NCBI GenBank assembly: GCA_024707305.1 | Contig: JANPZZ010000024.1 | Coordinates: forward strand, 1-64,000 | Length of the DNA: 64,000 bases | Direction of reading: 5' to 3' | Source: Chitinophagaceae bacterium | Lineage (GTDB): Bacteria > Bacteroidota > Bacteroidia > Chitinophagales > Chitinophagaceae | In this document: positions 9,150 to 19,160 of the stretch, in pieces | Layout: each line of letters starts with the position of its first letter | Numbering within the stretch: the first letter of the stretch is position 1 | The notes under the pieces: model-generated | Database searches by the model: none | Told to the model about the DNA's origin: nothing | The model's input: the letters and a program-made list of their open reading frames with translations, nothing else | Position numbers and translations under genes: made by a program

Positions 9150-12100
9150 TTATTTAGGAATGATGTCTTCTAGCAACAGTTCGTTGATTCTTTCGCGAAT
9201 ATCTTCACCGGCATCCAGATGCTTTTTAAGGCGATTCGACTGGCGCGGAAGACTCTTCTCAAAAATGTTTCGTACAGTTCGGCCATTCGCAAACTTGCTG
9301 TCGCGATTTTCATAAAGCTTATCAAAATATTGCGCCAGCGCTTTTTCTGTTTCACTATTTATCATCAATCCTTTTCTAGCTACCAGCCCTTTAAATATAG
9401 ACAACATCTCGGGACCGTTGTAGTCGTCGAAATGAATTTCCTGGGTAAAACGCGAAGCAAGTCCTTCATTGGAATCAATGAAACGATTCATATCACCTTC
9501 ATATCCGGCGGCAATAACGATGAATTTCCCGCGATCGTCTTCCATGCGTTTCAATAAGGTATCAATCGCTTCCCTGCCAAAATCATTCGGTGAGTTTGGA
9601 GGCGCAAGGCTATAAGCTTCATCTACCAGTAAGATACCTCCCATGGCTGCATCAATTCTTTCGGTAGTTCTGATCGCGGTGGCGCCAATGTGTTCGCCAA
9701 CCAGTTTTCCACGATCTACTTCCACAAGATGCCCTTTCGATAACAATCCCATCTGTTGGAAAATTTTCGCCAGTAGCCGACCGACTGTTGTTTTACCAGT
9801 GCCTGGACGGCCTTTGAAAATGAAATGCAAACTCAATGGTGATGTAACTCCTCCCGACTTTCGCCGAATATCTTCGAGTTGCAGATAACTGATTAATGAA
9901 CGGACTTCTTCTTTTACTTTTTGAAGTCCGGTTAACTGGTCCAGCTCTTCCAGAATCTGATCAATTGTTGGTTTTTCATCTTCTTTCTTCTCTGTGCTAA
10001 CATCCGCAAATTCGAGCGTATTCAGCATTCCTGTTATATCTCCGCCAGCAGCTTCTATTGCCAGTAAACGATTTGACTGCGCCTTTAAAGCAGCCTCCAG
10101 GATGTTGCGCACAGTACGTCCGTTGGCAAACTTGTTATCGCGGCGTTCATATACTTCATCGAAAAATTCGGCAAGTTTCTCCTTCGTTTCATCACTCACA
10201 CGCATGTTTTTATTTGCCAGCATTCCGAGGAAAATAGAAGTCAACTCTGATCCGGTATAATCATCAAACGTAATTTCAGTCGGGAAACGCGAAGCCAAAC
10301 CTTCATTCGTCTTAATAAACTTATCCATATCGTCGGCATAACCTGCTGCGATGACGATAAAGTTTCCCCTGTCATCTTCCATTCGCTTCAACAATGTTTC
10401 AATTGCTTCTTTACCGTAATCATTGCTGGAGCCTGCACTGCCAGCAAGTGTATATGCTTCGTCAACAAACAACACTCCACCCATTGCTTCGTCAATTTTC
10501 TCTGATGTTTTTATTGCTGTCTGTCCAATGTATTCGCCTACCAGTTTAGTTCGATCAACTTCTACCAGATGATTCTTTGGCAATAAACCAAGGCCGTGAT
10601 AGATGTTGGACAGAATGCGGCCAACAGTGGTTTTACCTGTCCCCGGCCTCCCTTTAAAAATGCAATGAAGTGTAAGCTCGGAATTTTTTCCCCCTTCGGC
10701 GGCACGACGTTGTTCCATGCGTACAAAGTTTACCAGCGATCGCATTTGCAGTTTCACTGCATGCAAACCGGTAAGACTATCCAGTTCCGCCAGTAATTGT
10801 TCAATCTTGTCGTTTGAAATGTCAACGTTTGTATCTTCTATATCATCGGCAATGATTATAAAGTCTCGCTCAGCATCTGCTGATGCTGTCATCCGCGCAG
10901 CGCGCTTTTCCAGCGTCTTTTCAAAAAACGAACGCACATCCCGTCCGTTTCCAAATTCTTTCGTACGACGGTTGTACATATTGGTGAGATATTTTGCCGC
11001 CTTTTTCTTCCGCTTCAGGTGTAAGAATGTACTGACCTTGTTTTACGTTTATCTTCAGGATTTCTAATAACTGTGGTGGGGTATAGTCAGGGAGATGGAA
11101 GAAGTTATCTTTCACACGCGACTTCATTCCAGGATTAGCGTTGATGAATCGTTGCATTTCCTGCTTGTACCCTGTAGCGATAACAATGAATTTGCCGCGG
11201 TCGTCTTCCATGCGTTTCAACAGTGTGTCAATAGCTTCCTGACCCACATTGTCTGAACTACTTTGCTTGAGCGAATAAGCTTCATCAACAAGTAACACAC
11301 CACCCATCGCTTCATTACAATATTTCTGAACCAGTTGGGCCGTTTCACCAATATATTGTCCAACCAGCTTACTACGATCGACATCAACTACGTGGCCCGA
11401 TGAAAGGATCCCGGCTGATGCAAATACTTCACCAAGTTTACGGGCAAGTGTGGTTTTACCGGTGCCAGGATTGCCTGTCAGCACCATATGTGCACCCACT
11501 GTCAGTTCCACACCGGTAGTTTCCGCATCTTTCTTTGCCACACGCAAGAGGTTGATCATGTTTTGCAGAAACTCACGCACGCCTTCCATTCCTACAAAAT
11601 CGTCCAGGTCTCTCAAAATATCTTCTGTCGATCTTACTTTGTACACTTCACCTTTAATGTCTGACTCAAGCAGTGCAGATGGTGAAAGGAAATAATCTGG
11701 ATTAAGAAAATGTTCCCCAATAATCTGTTTAATTTCTTTCTGAACGAGAAAGCCATTGCGTGCTGTTTCCAGCGACTTCGCTGCATCCATCTGATTTTTG
11801 AAAAGATACAAAAAACGATTTTTAAGTTTGGCCTTTACAGCATCCGTCATGCTGTATTTTTCTTCTTCCAGCATCTGGCAGGCAAGTTCCATCATCTGAT
11901 CTACTGTAAAATCGGAGAGATACAACTTTAGCGGAATGCGGCTGTTGATATCAGGGTTTGCTTCGAGATAATTCCGGAAACTTTGTGAACGTGAAGAAAG
12001 GATAATGATCGGATCTCCGTCGCGATTTTGCATTTCAGCATTCAACCTGTCCAGAGCGGTAGACCGGCTATCGCCGGAATTATCAGACACCAGTTGCTGC

Positions 12101-12525
12101 ACATTCTCAATACACAGAATGCCGCCCCGGGCTGCATCAATATTTCCTGCAAGGTTTCTACTGAATTCAGAGAAGTTTACGGCCTGTACGATAACCGGAT
12201 CAGGTTTCGTAGTGATACCATTCCGGAAATAGATTTTCGCCAGCTGTTCTACCAGCTTTGATTTTCCAGTTCCGGTTTCTCCAATAATTACTGTGTGCAG
12301 TTGCTGAAGACTGTACTTCTTACCGGCGCTGCGCATGTTCCTGAATACTGTGAGTTCACGTCTGATGCGCGCCTTTACATCGTCCAGTCCACACAGTTGA
12401 TCAAAGTCGGGATCAGCAGGAGCTTTGTTTTCTGTTGTCTCTTGCGACAACGACAGCTCCTTTCCGCAATTTTTACAATATCGCGCAACCGAACGGTTGG
12501 GCTTGCTACACCTAATACATACCAT
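9150..12525 (-). CDS. Zinc-ribbon protein with four AAA+ modules (CbxX/CfxQ type), one frameshift
   Basis: The sequence currently shows two overlapping frames (534 and 609 codons). Removing one A from the run at about 10998-11002 joins them as EEKAAKYLTNMYNRRTKEFGNGR, the normal C-terminal end of a CbxX AAA+ module, giving one protein of about 1124 residues. Order: zinc ribbon (C3, C6, C17, C20); AAA1 with GETGTGKS (82-89) but degenerate Walker B (GGILCIEN); AAA2 with GNPGTGKT (351-358) and LLVDEAYS; AAA3 (GRPGTGKT, about 625) and AAA4 (about 905). AAA2 and AAA3 have the VGxYIGxTA pore-type motif; AAA4 has GEHIGATA with His replacing Tyr, and AAA1 lacks it. CbxX AAA+ proteins remodel other proteins. 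AAA1 is probably regulatory, and AAA3/AAA4 look like an internal duplication. Confidence 0.88.
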
Positions 12526-12534
12526 AAGTCAGAT

Positions 12535-15500
12535 TCATAATTTTGCCAGTTCCATTTCTAACCGATCATTAGGCAATGAAACGATTGCTGATATCGCCTC
12601 AAATTTTTGATTGTGTCGTTTGCCACCAATAATTTGTTCCGCCTTTAGAAGTTCATTCTTCTCAGGATCTGCTGAACGTTGATTGATAGAACTTGAAGGA
12701 TCCTTTTCCATTTCTTTCAGAATGGGGCGATACAATATCTTCCCAACCAGACGGTGAATAGGATCACAGATGCTTCCCATGATGCCTGTATCGGGCCACC
12801 TATTTCGAACAGAACGTACTTTCAAAGGAGTTACCACAAGAAATATAAAACCAAAAATATATAGCCAGGAGGTGCTTATTCCATAGTAAGAATCCTGGTA
12901 CACATAAGGATTGACTGCTGGGGCCGAGTTAGCGAAGTAAAAAAAGAGAAATGCAATGCTCCAGCCCAACGCATAGGTGAAGATTGCGTAAAAATGTTTT
13001 CCCTTTTCCAGAAAATCAACTTTGCCTTTCAGATAATCTTTTTTCATTGTCTCGAACTTCTCTGAAATATTCTTCTGCTCTTTTACAAGTTCCCGATCAA
13101 GTTCGGTATCAATTTCGGAGATCCGTTTATTTATCAGTTTCTGTTCTTTTTCCCAATGTTGCAGATACGGCAGCGTACCGGATATTGCCGCTAATTGCTT
13201 TTCTGCGAATACTTTTACCCGATTGAAAACGAGTTCATAATTCTGTGAGTGATCTTTTAATTTCTCAAAGTCTGCATGCAAATGTTTGTCGATTGAATCA
13301 TTGATAATGAACAATACCCGTTCTGCAAGTGCGTGGTGAGATGTATTGATTTCATTTATCTTATTTACAACCATTTCCAGTAGTTCCACTGCATACAGAT
13401 GAGCAGGGCGATTCTGTTCAATATATTGATTGAGTCCGGTTTCTGAAGGACGAGTGAGTTCCGAAAGCCTGTTGTCGTCGCCATTAACAGCCTTTTTTAT
13501 TATGTCGGAGTACTGCACGACTATGTCAAATGATTCTGCTTCTTCCTGCCTGGTCAGGTAACCAAGTAATGCCCCCATCTGAGTTATACTAAGACCCGGA
13601 AGCTCGAAGAAGCGGCTGGTACTAACGGCGTCCTGCAGCGAAGATTGCTGATAATTTTGCAGCCAGTAGTCTGCCTTCACGCGGTTGCCTTCGGCATCGG
13701 AAAAATCGGTAAAGAGGCCAGGTTGCGTACGCAACAGATCAGTAAACTCATTCACATCGCTTACTTCTGCATTTCCAATTTTAAGTCCGCCAGTACGCAA
13801 AGCGTAACGCAGGGTATCTATGTTGAATTGTTTTAAAACACGCCAGCGATTAATATTATCCGTGAGATAATTGTGAACGGCGTCGAGCCAGACAGAAACT
13901 TTTGAGTTAGGATCAGTAACATCTTTTATAATTTTCTGCTGCAACGCATCATCCACGGATGTCAGTTGCTGCACATTGCTGAAGTCCTGTCCGTCTACGC
14001 GAAGTATATTATCCTGCAGATCGAGCACCAGCAGATGGAATGCTTTGTCTGCTCCAAATTTTTGAAAATAGTTTCTGTATTTAGCTGCGCGGTCATCCAT
14101 GCCACGTGCTTCCAAAAACAGGTAGAAGGATGAAGTTGGTTTTGCAAGATCTTGTTTATAATGTGAAGCATTGGCTTCAATATGCTGAGCCAGATCTGAA
14201 TGGCTATACCATACCGAACCGTCAAATGATTTGAAGGGTTTGTCGGCATCCAGTATATACATAGCTTTAGTAAGTGCTGCTTTTGTATTTTCTGGTGGGG
14301 CGCCGGCAGTGTTGGGATATTCTTTTTCTACCAGGTTTTTGAGTTCGCTAAACACATCGGGCGATGCATCTTTGGCCCATTCTGCAATGATCATACTATA
14401 GAGATGGCGTTCCGCTTTTTGCGGATATTGTTCCATATAATATGCGAGTTCACGAAAATCGGCTGCATACAATCCTTTGGATCGATCAAATTCAAATGGT
14501 TTCAACGTTACCTGTACCGTTTCGTAGTAGCTTTTTACCGGTTCGCCGCGCAGCCATTTTTTGGTTTCTTCATAACCCCATCGTTTGCCTGGTTCAATCG
14601 TTATCAATCCTTTGATGAGTGTTTCAATATCATCGGGCAATGAAGAGGGAATATTGATACGACCTTCCAGTTTAATACGCATGATACTAAACTCGGAGAT
14701 GCCATGGAATGGATCTTTTCCCTGCCAGAGTTCAAGCAAACTAATGCCCAGGGCATAGAAGTCAACTTTATTATTGATGGCTCCCTTGTTATCAATATTG
14801 GTGAAAAGTTCTGGCGCCGCATAGGTGCTGGTCCGGTTCACACTTGTAACGCGATAGTCATTTTCATTTTGAATCGGCGATGCGATGCCAAAATCGCCCA
14901 GAACAATTTGCGTGCGAGCTTTATCGCGAAAGAAAATATTTACGGGTTTAATATCGCGGTGAATGATTTTATTGACATGACAGGCATGAATTGCTTCATT
15001 CGCTTTTTCGATGATATCGCGAAATAATTTTACATCATTGAGCGGCGCGATATCGCCCAGGTGGCCACCCTCCATGTATTCGCTGGTTTCCCAAAACCGG
15101 TTGTTGTAGTAGCCGAAATCGAGTGGCGATAAAACATCGGAACGGTTTATTGACTGAAGTTGTGTAATCACTTCTTCTTTGGGTCGGAAGTTGGTGAAAT
15201 AGTATTTCAGCACTTCTGTTTTCCCATCACGATTTACTAAAAACACTTCCGCTTCACCGCTGCTGGCAATCTGGCTGATTACCTGATACGAGTTACCGTT
15301 CAACAAAAATTGCGAAGCACTGGGTGTAATTGGTTTTTGTGATGACGGATCATCAGGCAACATAAAAGAGCTGTTAACCCGCGTGGTAGACGCGGCCGTC
15401 GCGCTCGCTGGTGTTTGAAACGGGTCATCTAAACGCTGCGTTGATGCCGGGCTGCTGTTATTATCCGGAACATCAAATCCGCCATCCAGGCGAGTGGTCT

Positions 15501-15561
15501 TTTGGGGCTGCGAATTATCACCCAAAAAATCTGCGTTAGAATCAAATCGCTGTGTGCTCAT
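12535..15561 (-). CDS. Membrane-anchored Ser/Thr protein kinase with N-terminal TxR repeats
   Basis: A 1008-residue protein. Residues 2-69 contain four similar units, starting STQRFD, KTTRLD, STQRLD and STTRVN, each followed by a Phe and usually a Pro. The kinase domain spans about 90-345: VLKYY with K119, catalytic loop HRDIKPVN (201-208), DFG (223-225) and APE (249-251). All key residues are present, so it should be active. A long helical region follows, then a coiled coil (about 770-850) and two membrane helices (FTYALGWSIAFLFFYFA and YIFGFIFLVVTPLKV) near 865-930, with a cytoplasmic tail. The Thr repeats resemble phospho-acceptor sites for FHA binding; this is inferred from the FHA gene in the same operon. 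The zinc-ribbon gene lies 41 bp upstream. Confidence 0.92.
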   Translation of the reverse strand: MSTQRFDSNADFLGDNSQPQKTTRLDGGFDVPDNNSSPASTQRLDDPFQTPASATAASTTRVNSSFMLPDDPSSQKPITPSASQFLLNGNSYQVISQIASSGEAEVFLVNRDGKTEVLKYYFTNFRPKEEVITQLQSINRSDVLSPLDFGYYNNRFWETSEYMEGGHLGDIAPLNDVKLFRDIIEKANEAIHACHVNKIIHRDIKPVNIFFRDKARTQIVLGDFGIASPIQNENDYRVTSVNRTSTYAAPELFTNIDNKGAINNKVDFYALGISLLELWQGKDPFHGISEFSIMRIKLEGRINIPSSLPDDIETLIKGLITIEPGKRWGYEETKKWLRGEPVKSYYETVQVTLKPFEFDRSKGLYAADFRELAYYMEQYPQKAERHLYSMIIAEWAKDASPDVFSELKNLVEKEYPNTAGAPPENTKAALTKAMYILDADKPFKSFDGSVWYSHSDLAQHIEANASHYKQDLAKPTSSFYLFLEARGMDDRAAKYRNYFQKFGADKAFHLLVLDLQDNILRVDGQDFSNVQQLTSVDDALQQKIIKDVTDPNSKVSVWLDAVHNYLTDNINRWRVLKQFNIDTLRYALRTGGLKIGNAEVSDVNEFTDLLRTQPGLFTDFSDAEGNRVKADYWLQNYQQSSLQDAVSTSRFFELPGLSITQMGALLGYLTRQEEAESFDIVVQYSDIIKKAVNGDDNRLSELTRPSETGLNQYIEQNRPAHLYAVELLEMVVNKINEINTSHHALAERVLFIINDSIDKHLHADFEKLKDHSQNYELVFNRVKVFAEKQLAAISGTLPYLQHWEKEQKLINKRISEIDTELDRELVKEQKNISEKFETMKKDYLKGKVDFLEKGKHFYAIFTYALGWSIAFLFFYFANSAPAVNPYVYQDSYYGISTSWLYIFGFIFLVVTPLKVRSVRNRWPDTGIMGSICDPIHRLVGKILYRPILKEMEKDPSSSINQRSADPEKNELLKAEQIIGGKRHNQKFEAISAIVSLPNDRLEMELAKL

Positions 15562-15602
15562 AAAAGTAACTTTATTCGAAACGGTGATTAAGAATTAGGG
15601 TC

Positions 15603-16523
15603 TTATTCAGGATCTGAGTTCATTCGATATGTAACTCCATCATAGTCAAATTCATCATGTGCGCTGTTCCAGTTTACACCATCGCTGCAAATCCAACGCC
15701 CGCCCATTTCTGGGCGTGCACATCCCGAAGGCCCATCAGTATGAATACTCTTTGTAAAAACACATTGCCAACCCAGAAAGCTGTCACAAACATTCAATCT
15801 GAGTTTAGGAAATGCGTGTTTAATCGACATATAGAACAATCGCGCCTCCTGATTACTACTGAATGCGCGATCCTGCAGCTCGCGTATTTTCTGAAGGGCA
15901 ATCTCCCTGTTTTCTTTGCTTAATTGCGCTATTTGCTGAACCATTGATTCTTCACTGTTTTGAAGTTCCTGTGAAAAGTCGCGGTTCTCGTTTGTTATTT
16001 CAAAAGAAGAAGAAGCGGGTTTGCCGGGTTGTTTCTGTTCCAACTTAGCAAAATATTTTTCAAGCTCATTCTGAATATCAATATTGTTCTTTGCAACAAC
16101 ATCCGATTGTGGTGATGGCGTGGAAGGCAGCTCCTGTATTTCCTGCTGCATCTTTTTCAATTCCGGGTTGGCAAGTAATTGTTCGAGAAACGGTGCCGCG
16201 CGCCGTGATACGGGCGACTCGCAGCGAGGGCAGAAATCGAATTGGGTAAAAGTGCCGCATGATTTGCAATTGGTGCCTTCGGGAGGGTTGCCACAACTGC
16301 CACAAAACTTTTGACCGGATTTAAAAGGGGCATAACAAAATCTGCATTTGCCCTGCAACAGCCAGGTGCCACAGGCTTCGCATATGTCGGCGCCTGGTTT
16401 TGTGGGCGCATTGCATGAGGGACATGCCTCGCCCGACAGGTGCTCATGCTCCATGCTTTTGCCAGGTTTTGCAGCCTGCTTCAGTTGAATTTTCTGCGAT
16501 GCACTTTTCTCGGGCCTTTGCAT
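15603..16523 (-). CDS. Triple zinc-ribbon protein with coiled-coil middle
   Basis: A 306-residue protein with six CxxC pairs between residues 34 and 101 (CPSC, CEAC, CRFC, CGSC, CKSC, CPRC), enough for three zinc ribbons. A helical Gln/Glu-rich region follows (about 110-225; FLEQLLANPELKKMQQEIQE and AQLSKENREIALQKIRELQD). The C-terminal domain has conserved-looking Trp, Cys and Gly (GWQCVF, GCARPEMGGRWICSDGVNW). No enzymatic motif is seen. Zinc ribbons recur in the FHA and AAA+ proteins of this operon, so they may mediate assembly of the complex. It is separated from the upstream membrane-protein gene by only 8 bp after frame repair. Confidence 0.85.
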   Translation of the reverse strand: MQRPEKSASQKIQLKQAAKPGKSMEHEHLSGEACPSCNAPTKPGADICEACGTWLLQGKCRFCYAPFKSGQKFCGSCGNPPEGTNCKSCGTFTQFDFCPRCESPVSRRAAPFLEQLLANPELKKMQQEIQELPSTPSPQSDVVAKNNIDIQNELEKYFAKLEQKQPGKPASSSFEITNENRDFSQELQNSEESMVQQIAQLSKENREIALQKIRELQDRAFSSNQEARLFYMSIKHAFPKLRLNVCDSFLGWQCVFTKSIHTDGPSGCARPEMGGRWICSDGVNWNSAHDEFDYDGVTYRMNSDPE

Positions 16524-16531
16524 GAAGCGAA

Positions 16532-17141
16532 CTATTTAATTCTTGTGTAAGTTTTTGTTGAAGACGGGTATTCGTTGGTAAGAACAAGTCCCTCTTCGTT
16601 TACTTTCACATACCAATCTTCAGTTTGGTTATTTGTAGGTGTATTGTAAGTTGGTTTACCTTTTTGTAGTTGTGGTTTTTTTCGCAGGCGGGGTTACAAC
16701 ATGGTATTGAAGGGTAAGAGTCCGCAGCATAATTGCCCTTTTATTTCCCGTTAATACAGCAAAGAATTCGGGAATACTTGCTTCGTTGGCTTCCTTGTAT
16801 TTTTCGTATGAGTAATAGTTGCCTTCCCGGTTTTTGGCAGAGTTGCCGTAACGGTGTTGGTATTTCCCGTTATCCAAAATGAGGGTATCGCGCGATTCAC
16901 TAACATACTGTCCATCCAGTGGGTGGTCGTTGTTGGGAACATCGGCAGCCATCATGTATGGAAGCTTATAGTATACGAAGCCGATCAGGAGAAACAGGCC
17001 GAAATAAATAGCCGCGCTCATATAAATCTTCCTGTATTTCCCCGTCTTATTTTCTTTAACCAGGAAGATGGCATAAGCAAGGAAAGTAAAGGGCAGGGCA
17101 ATAATGGCCCATATTGCCAGGTATAGTAATACAGTTGACAT
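16532..17141 (-). CDS. Small two-helix membrane protein, first gene of the kinase operon, frameshifted
   Basis: Two N-terminal membrane helices (VLLYLAIWAIIALPFTFLAY and IYFGLFLLIGFVYYKL) are followed by a soluble beta-rich domain. The frame closes at 16656, but deleting one A in the run near 16666 continues it as KPTYNTPTNNQTEDWYVKVN to a stop at 16532, only 8 bp before the next gene. I use the longer form (about 203 residues). The C-terminal part is probably periplasmic or cytoplasmic depending on topology, which I cannot fix. No family is recognised. It appears to head the seven-gene operon, since nothing coding lies upstream for about 395 bp. Confidence 0.65.
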
Positions 17142-17536
17142 ACGATTGATGGTTAAACTTGAAATGGGGGCGGTGGATCTAAGACCGGAATTTCAGTGGA
17201 TGGGAGGATGAAGGTGTAGAAACAATATTACTAAAAAGAATGAATGATTAAAATACCCAATGCCCTCTTTTTTATGGGTCAGGGCTGTTGGGTTTTAAGG
17301 GTGCGGGCGGTTTGTCGTGAGTCGTGGGAGGAGGGCGCCGGGGGGGAAGGCCGGGTTACGGGGCGGGGTGAATAGGGCCGGTAGTGTATTTTCCTGTTTA
17401 TTCAGCTATGGCCCCCGGCGGCTCTATCAGCCTAAGGCACAACGGCTTCTTTCAGATCAAAAAATTAAAAATTTGTGTGGAGCGATTGTGAATAACCCCA
17501 AAATCCCCTATTTTTGCCGTCCCAAATCGGGAACAC
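17142..17536. other. Intergenic region upstream of the kinase operon and tRNA
   Basis: No gene is seen. It must hold the promoters of the divergent minus-strand operon and of the tRNA-Asn. A very G-rich stretch occurs at about 17300-17380 (runs of up to eight G), unlike its surroundings. No convincing riboswitch or attenuator is visible. Confidence 0.5.
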
Positions 17537-17610
17537 TCCTCCTTAGCTCAGTTGGTTAGAGCATCTGACTGTTAATCAGAGGGTCGCTGGTTCAAGTCCA
17601 GCAGGGGGAG
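17537..17610 (+). tRNA. tRNA-Asn (GTT)
   Basis: A full cloverleaf can be drawn. The acceptor arm TCCTCCT pairs with AGGGGGA (one T-G wobble), the D arm is GCTC...GAGC, the anticodon stem TCTGA/TCAGA encloses loop CTGTTAA with anticodon GTT, and the T arm is GCTGG-TTCAAGT-CCAGC. The discriminator base is G and CCA is not encoded. The 3' end (AGGGGGAGC) recurs at 32170 and 39041, which points to use of this gene as an integration site. Confidence 0.95.
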
Positions 17611-17618
17611 CAAGCTTT

Positions 17619-17645
17619 AAGCCGGCAGTAATGTCGGCTTTTTTT
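17619..17645 (+). terminator. Rho-independent terminator after tRNA-Asn
   Basis: A stem AAGCCG/GTCGGCTT with a short loop is followed by a run of T. It lies 8 bases after the tRNA. The same terminator is present after the partial tRNA 3' end at 39054-39080. Confidence 0.8.
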
Positions 17646-17655
17646 GTGCCCCGCG

Positions 17656-17787
17656 GCAGGATCGATGGCCGATGGTTGATGGTCGATTGAGTTTGGCGGT
17701 GTGGGATTTCACCCTTAATTGCGAAATCGGCATACCTGCACATGGAACATTCATCGATCATCAACCATCGATCATCGCCCATCGAAT
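17656..17787. repeat. Heptamer inverted-repeat element, copy 1
   Basis: Left arm: period-7 repeats of the type GATCGATGG. Right arm: the same heptamer in opposite orientation (CATCGATCATCAACCATCG) ending in GAATTCGTTAAC. The core between them includes GCGAAATCGGCATACCTGCA. The arms could form a long imperfect hairpin. Related elements lie at 18985, 39092 and 40398. Confidence 0.7.
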
Positions 17788-18170
17788 TCGTTAACTTGTC
17801 GTCGGGAGCATATGATAAAACTGGCGCAGTTAAAAGAAGTCAAAAAAAATACCTAACTCTAAGTTATACTCGTTCATTGCCATTGAAATTTTGCTCGAAA
17901 GTTTGCAAAATCCGTTTTGCGGCCGGTTATGTTTTACCTGCATGCTCTGTTAGAATTAAACAGCTGCGCACATCAATTATTCCTTGCATAAGGTACGTAC
18001 AATGGTTCTTCCAAAGACACCTACCTATCCCCTTGCCGCCCGTAGGGAGCATTCAAAAATCCCTCCAATGCCGGACTTAAATTTTTATCAGTAATTGGTG
18101 ATGACATCGCAGCCGTTTTCGCGATAAGGAGTAAACAACCTCATTGATCATGACTATTCCAGGAATTTCT

Positions 18171-18882
18171 ATGCGCTTCGCATTCATCATCGTTTTCCTC
18201 TTGCAGCATACTTATATCATCTTCCTGTAAAAAAAACAAGGGGAGGAAAGTGATCTGCCGGTTTTAGGAACCTGCCGGCCGGTAGATGCGAAAGCCGGGT
18301 TACAATCATTAGGGAATGGGATTTATGAATATAATTCGGCAGGAGGGGTAACCGTTAAAATGCAGCGAATTGACGAGACGATCACTATTACATTGACGGA
18401 CGCTTCCTATCCCGATTATATAACCTACCAGTTATGGGGGCAAAACCACTACGGGTAGTCCATATGCGGCCTTGAATGAAAACCTGAATGGCAAGCATAT
18501 CAAGAACAGGATAGGTAAGAACCGCACAATTTTCTTTCCCGACGGAACCAAAATAACCTGTGTTTCAACAGGTCCCGAACAATCTGTGACTGCGGTAAGC
18601 ATCTATGATGGCGCCAAGGTTCATCATCTGAATATAACCTGCGATAAAGTGGAGTATAGCACCGCTAATGGAGCGATGGCGAAAAGGCTGGAGGAGATGC
18701 AACCCGATGGTGAGACCAGTACCTATGAATTGAACCCCACAGGCCTGCTGTTTTACAATATTTACACAGAGGATACACCTGGCAACAAAGTATACCAGCG
18801 ATTAAATTTAGGGCAACTTCACCTTGGCGCACCGAACCAGGTAAGTGATTTGTATGATGATCCGCGTTTGCCACACACCTGA
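18171..18882 (+). pseudogene. Lipoprotein gene copy A, frame broken
   Basis: Nearly identical to the intact gene at 39604-40314. Relative to that copy it has an extra T in the signal-peptide region (GTTTTCC for GTTTCC), one fewer A after the lipobox region and an extra G near 18437. As a result only the last 136 codons, from 18472, are open. These are homopolymer differences, so it could be a real decaying duplicate or a base-calling artefact. Function as for the intact copy: unknown. Confidence 0.7.
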
Positions 18883-18984
18883 TGTTATTACAATCATCAG
18901 CGAGGCCCCTGTGCATGTTCAAACCTCATCTCCGGTTTTTAGCGCCTTGTTGAACAATTCAACGAAATCATTTTTTATTGGAAG

Positions 18985-19160
18985 ATAGATAGATGGGAGA
19001 TGATCGATGAACGATGGGAGATGGTGGAAGTACGTTTAATATGCAGGTATGCCGTTCTGGTAATCAGAAAGGGAACTCTACATCACCAAATCTTCCTCGG
19101 TCATCGGTCATCGATCATCGGACATCGATCATCGGTCATCGGTCATCGAATTCGTTAATT
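18985..19160. repeat. Heptamer inverted-repeat element, copy 2
   Basis: Left arm AGATGATCGATGAACGATGG; right arm a run of at least seven TCATCGG/TCATCGA heptamers at about 19097-19150. The core is inverted relative to copy 1 (it contains TGCAGGTATGCCG). The right arm again ends in ATCGAATTCGTTAAT followed by TTGTCGTC, as in copy 1. Confidence 0.7.

Noticed and set aside
6572-17141. TerY-type phosphorylation triad
   Set aside because: Kinase, PP2C and zinc ribbons are shared with that system, but no vWA (TerY) or other Ter genes are in the operon.
6572-17141. Type VI or Type VII secretion cluster
   Set aside because: Kinase/FHA/PP2C and CbxX AAA+ suggest it, but no sheath, baseplate, FtsK/SpoIIIE-type ATPase or WXG100 genes are present in the window.
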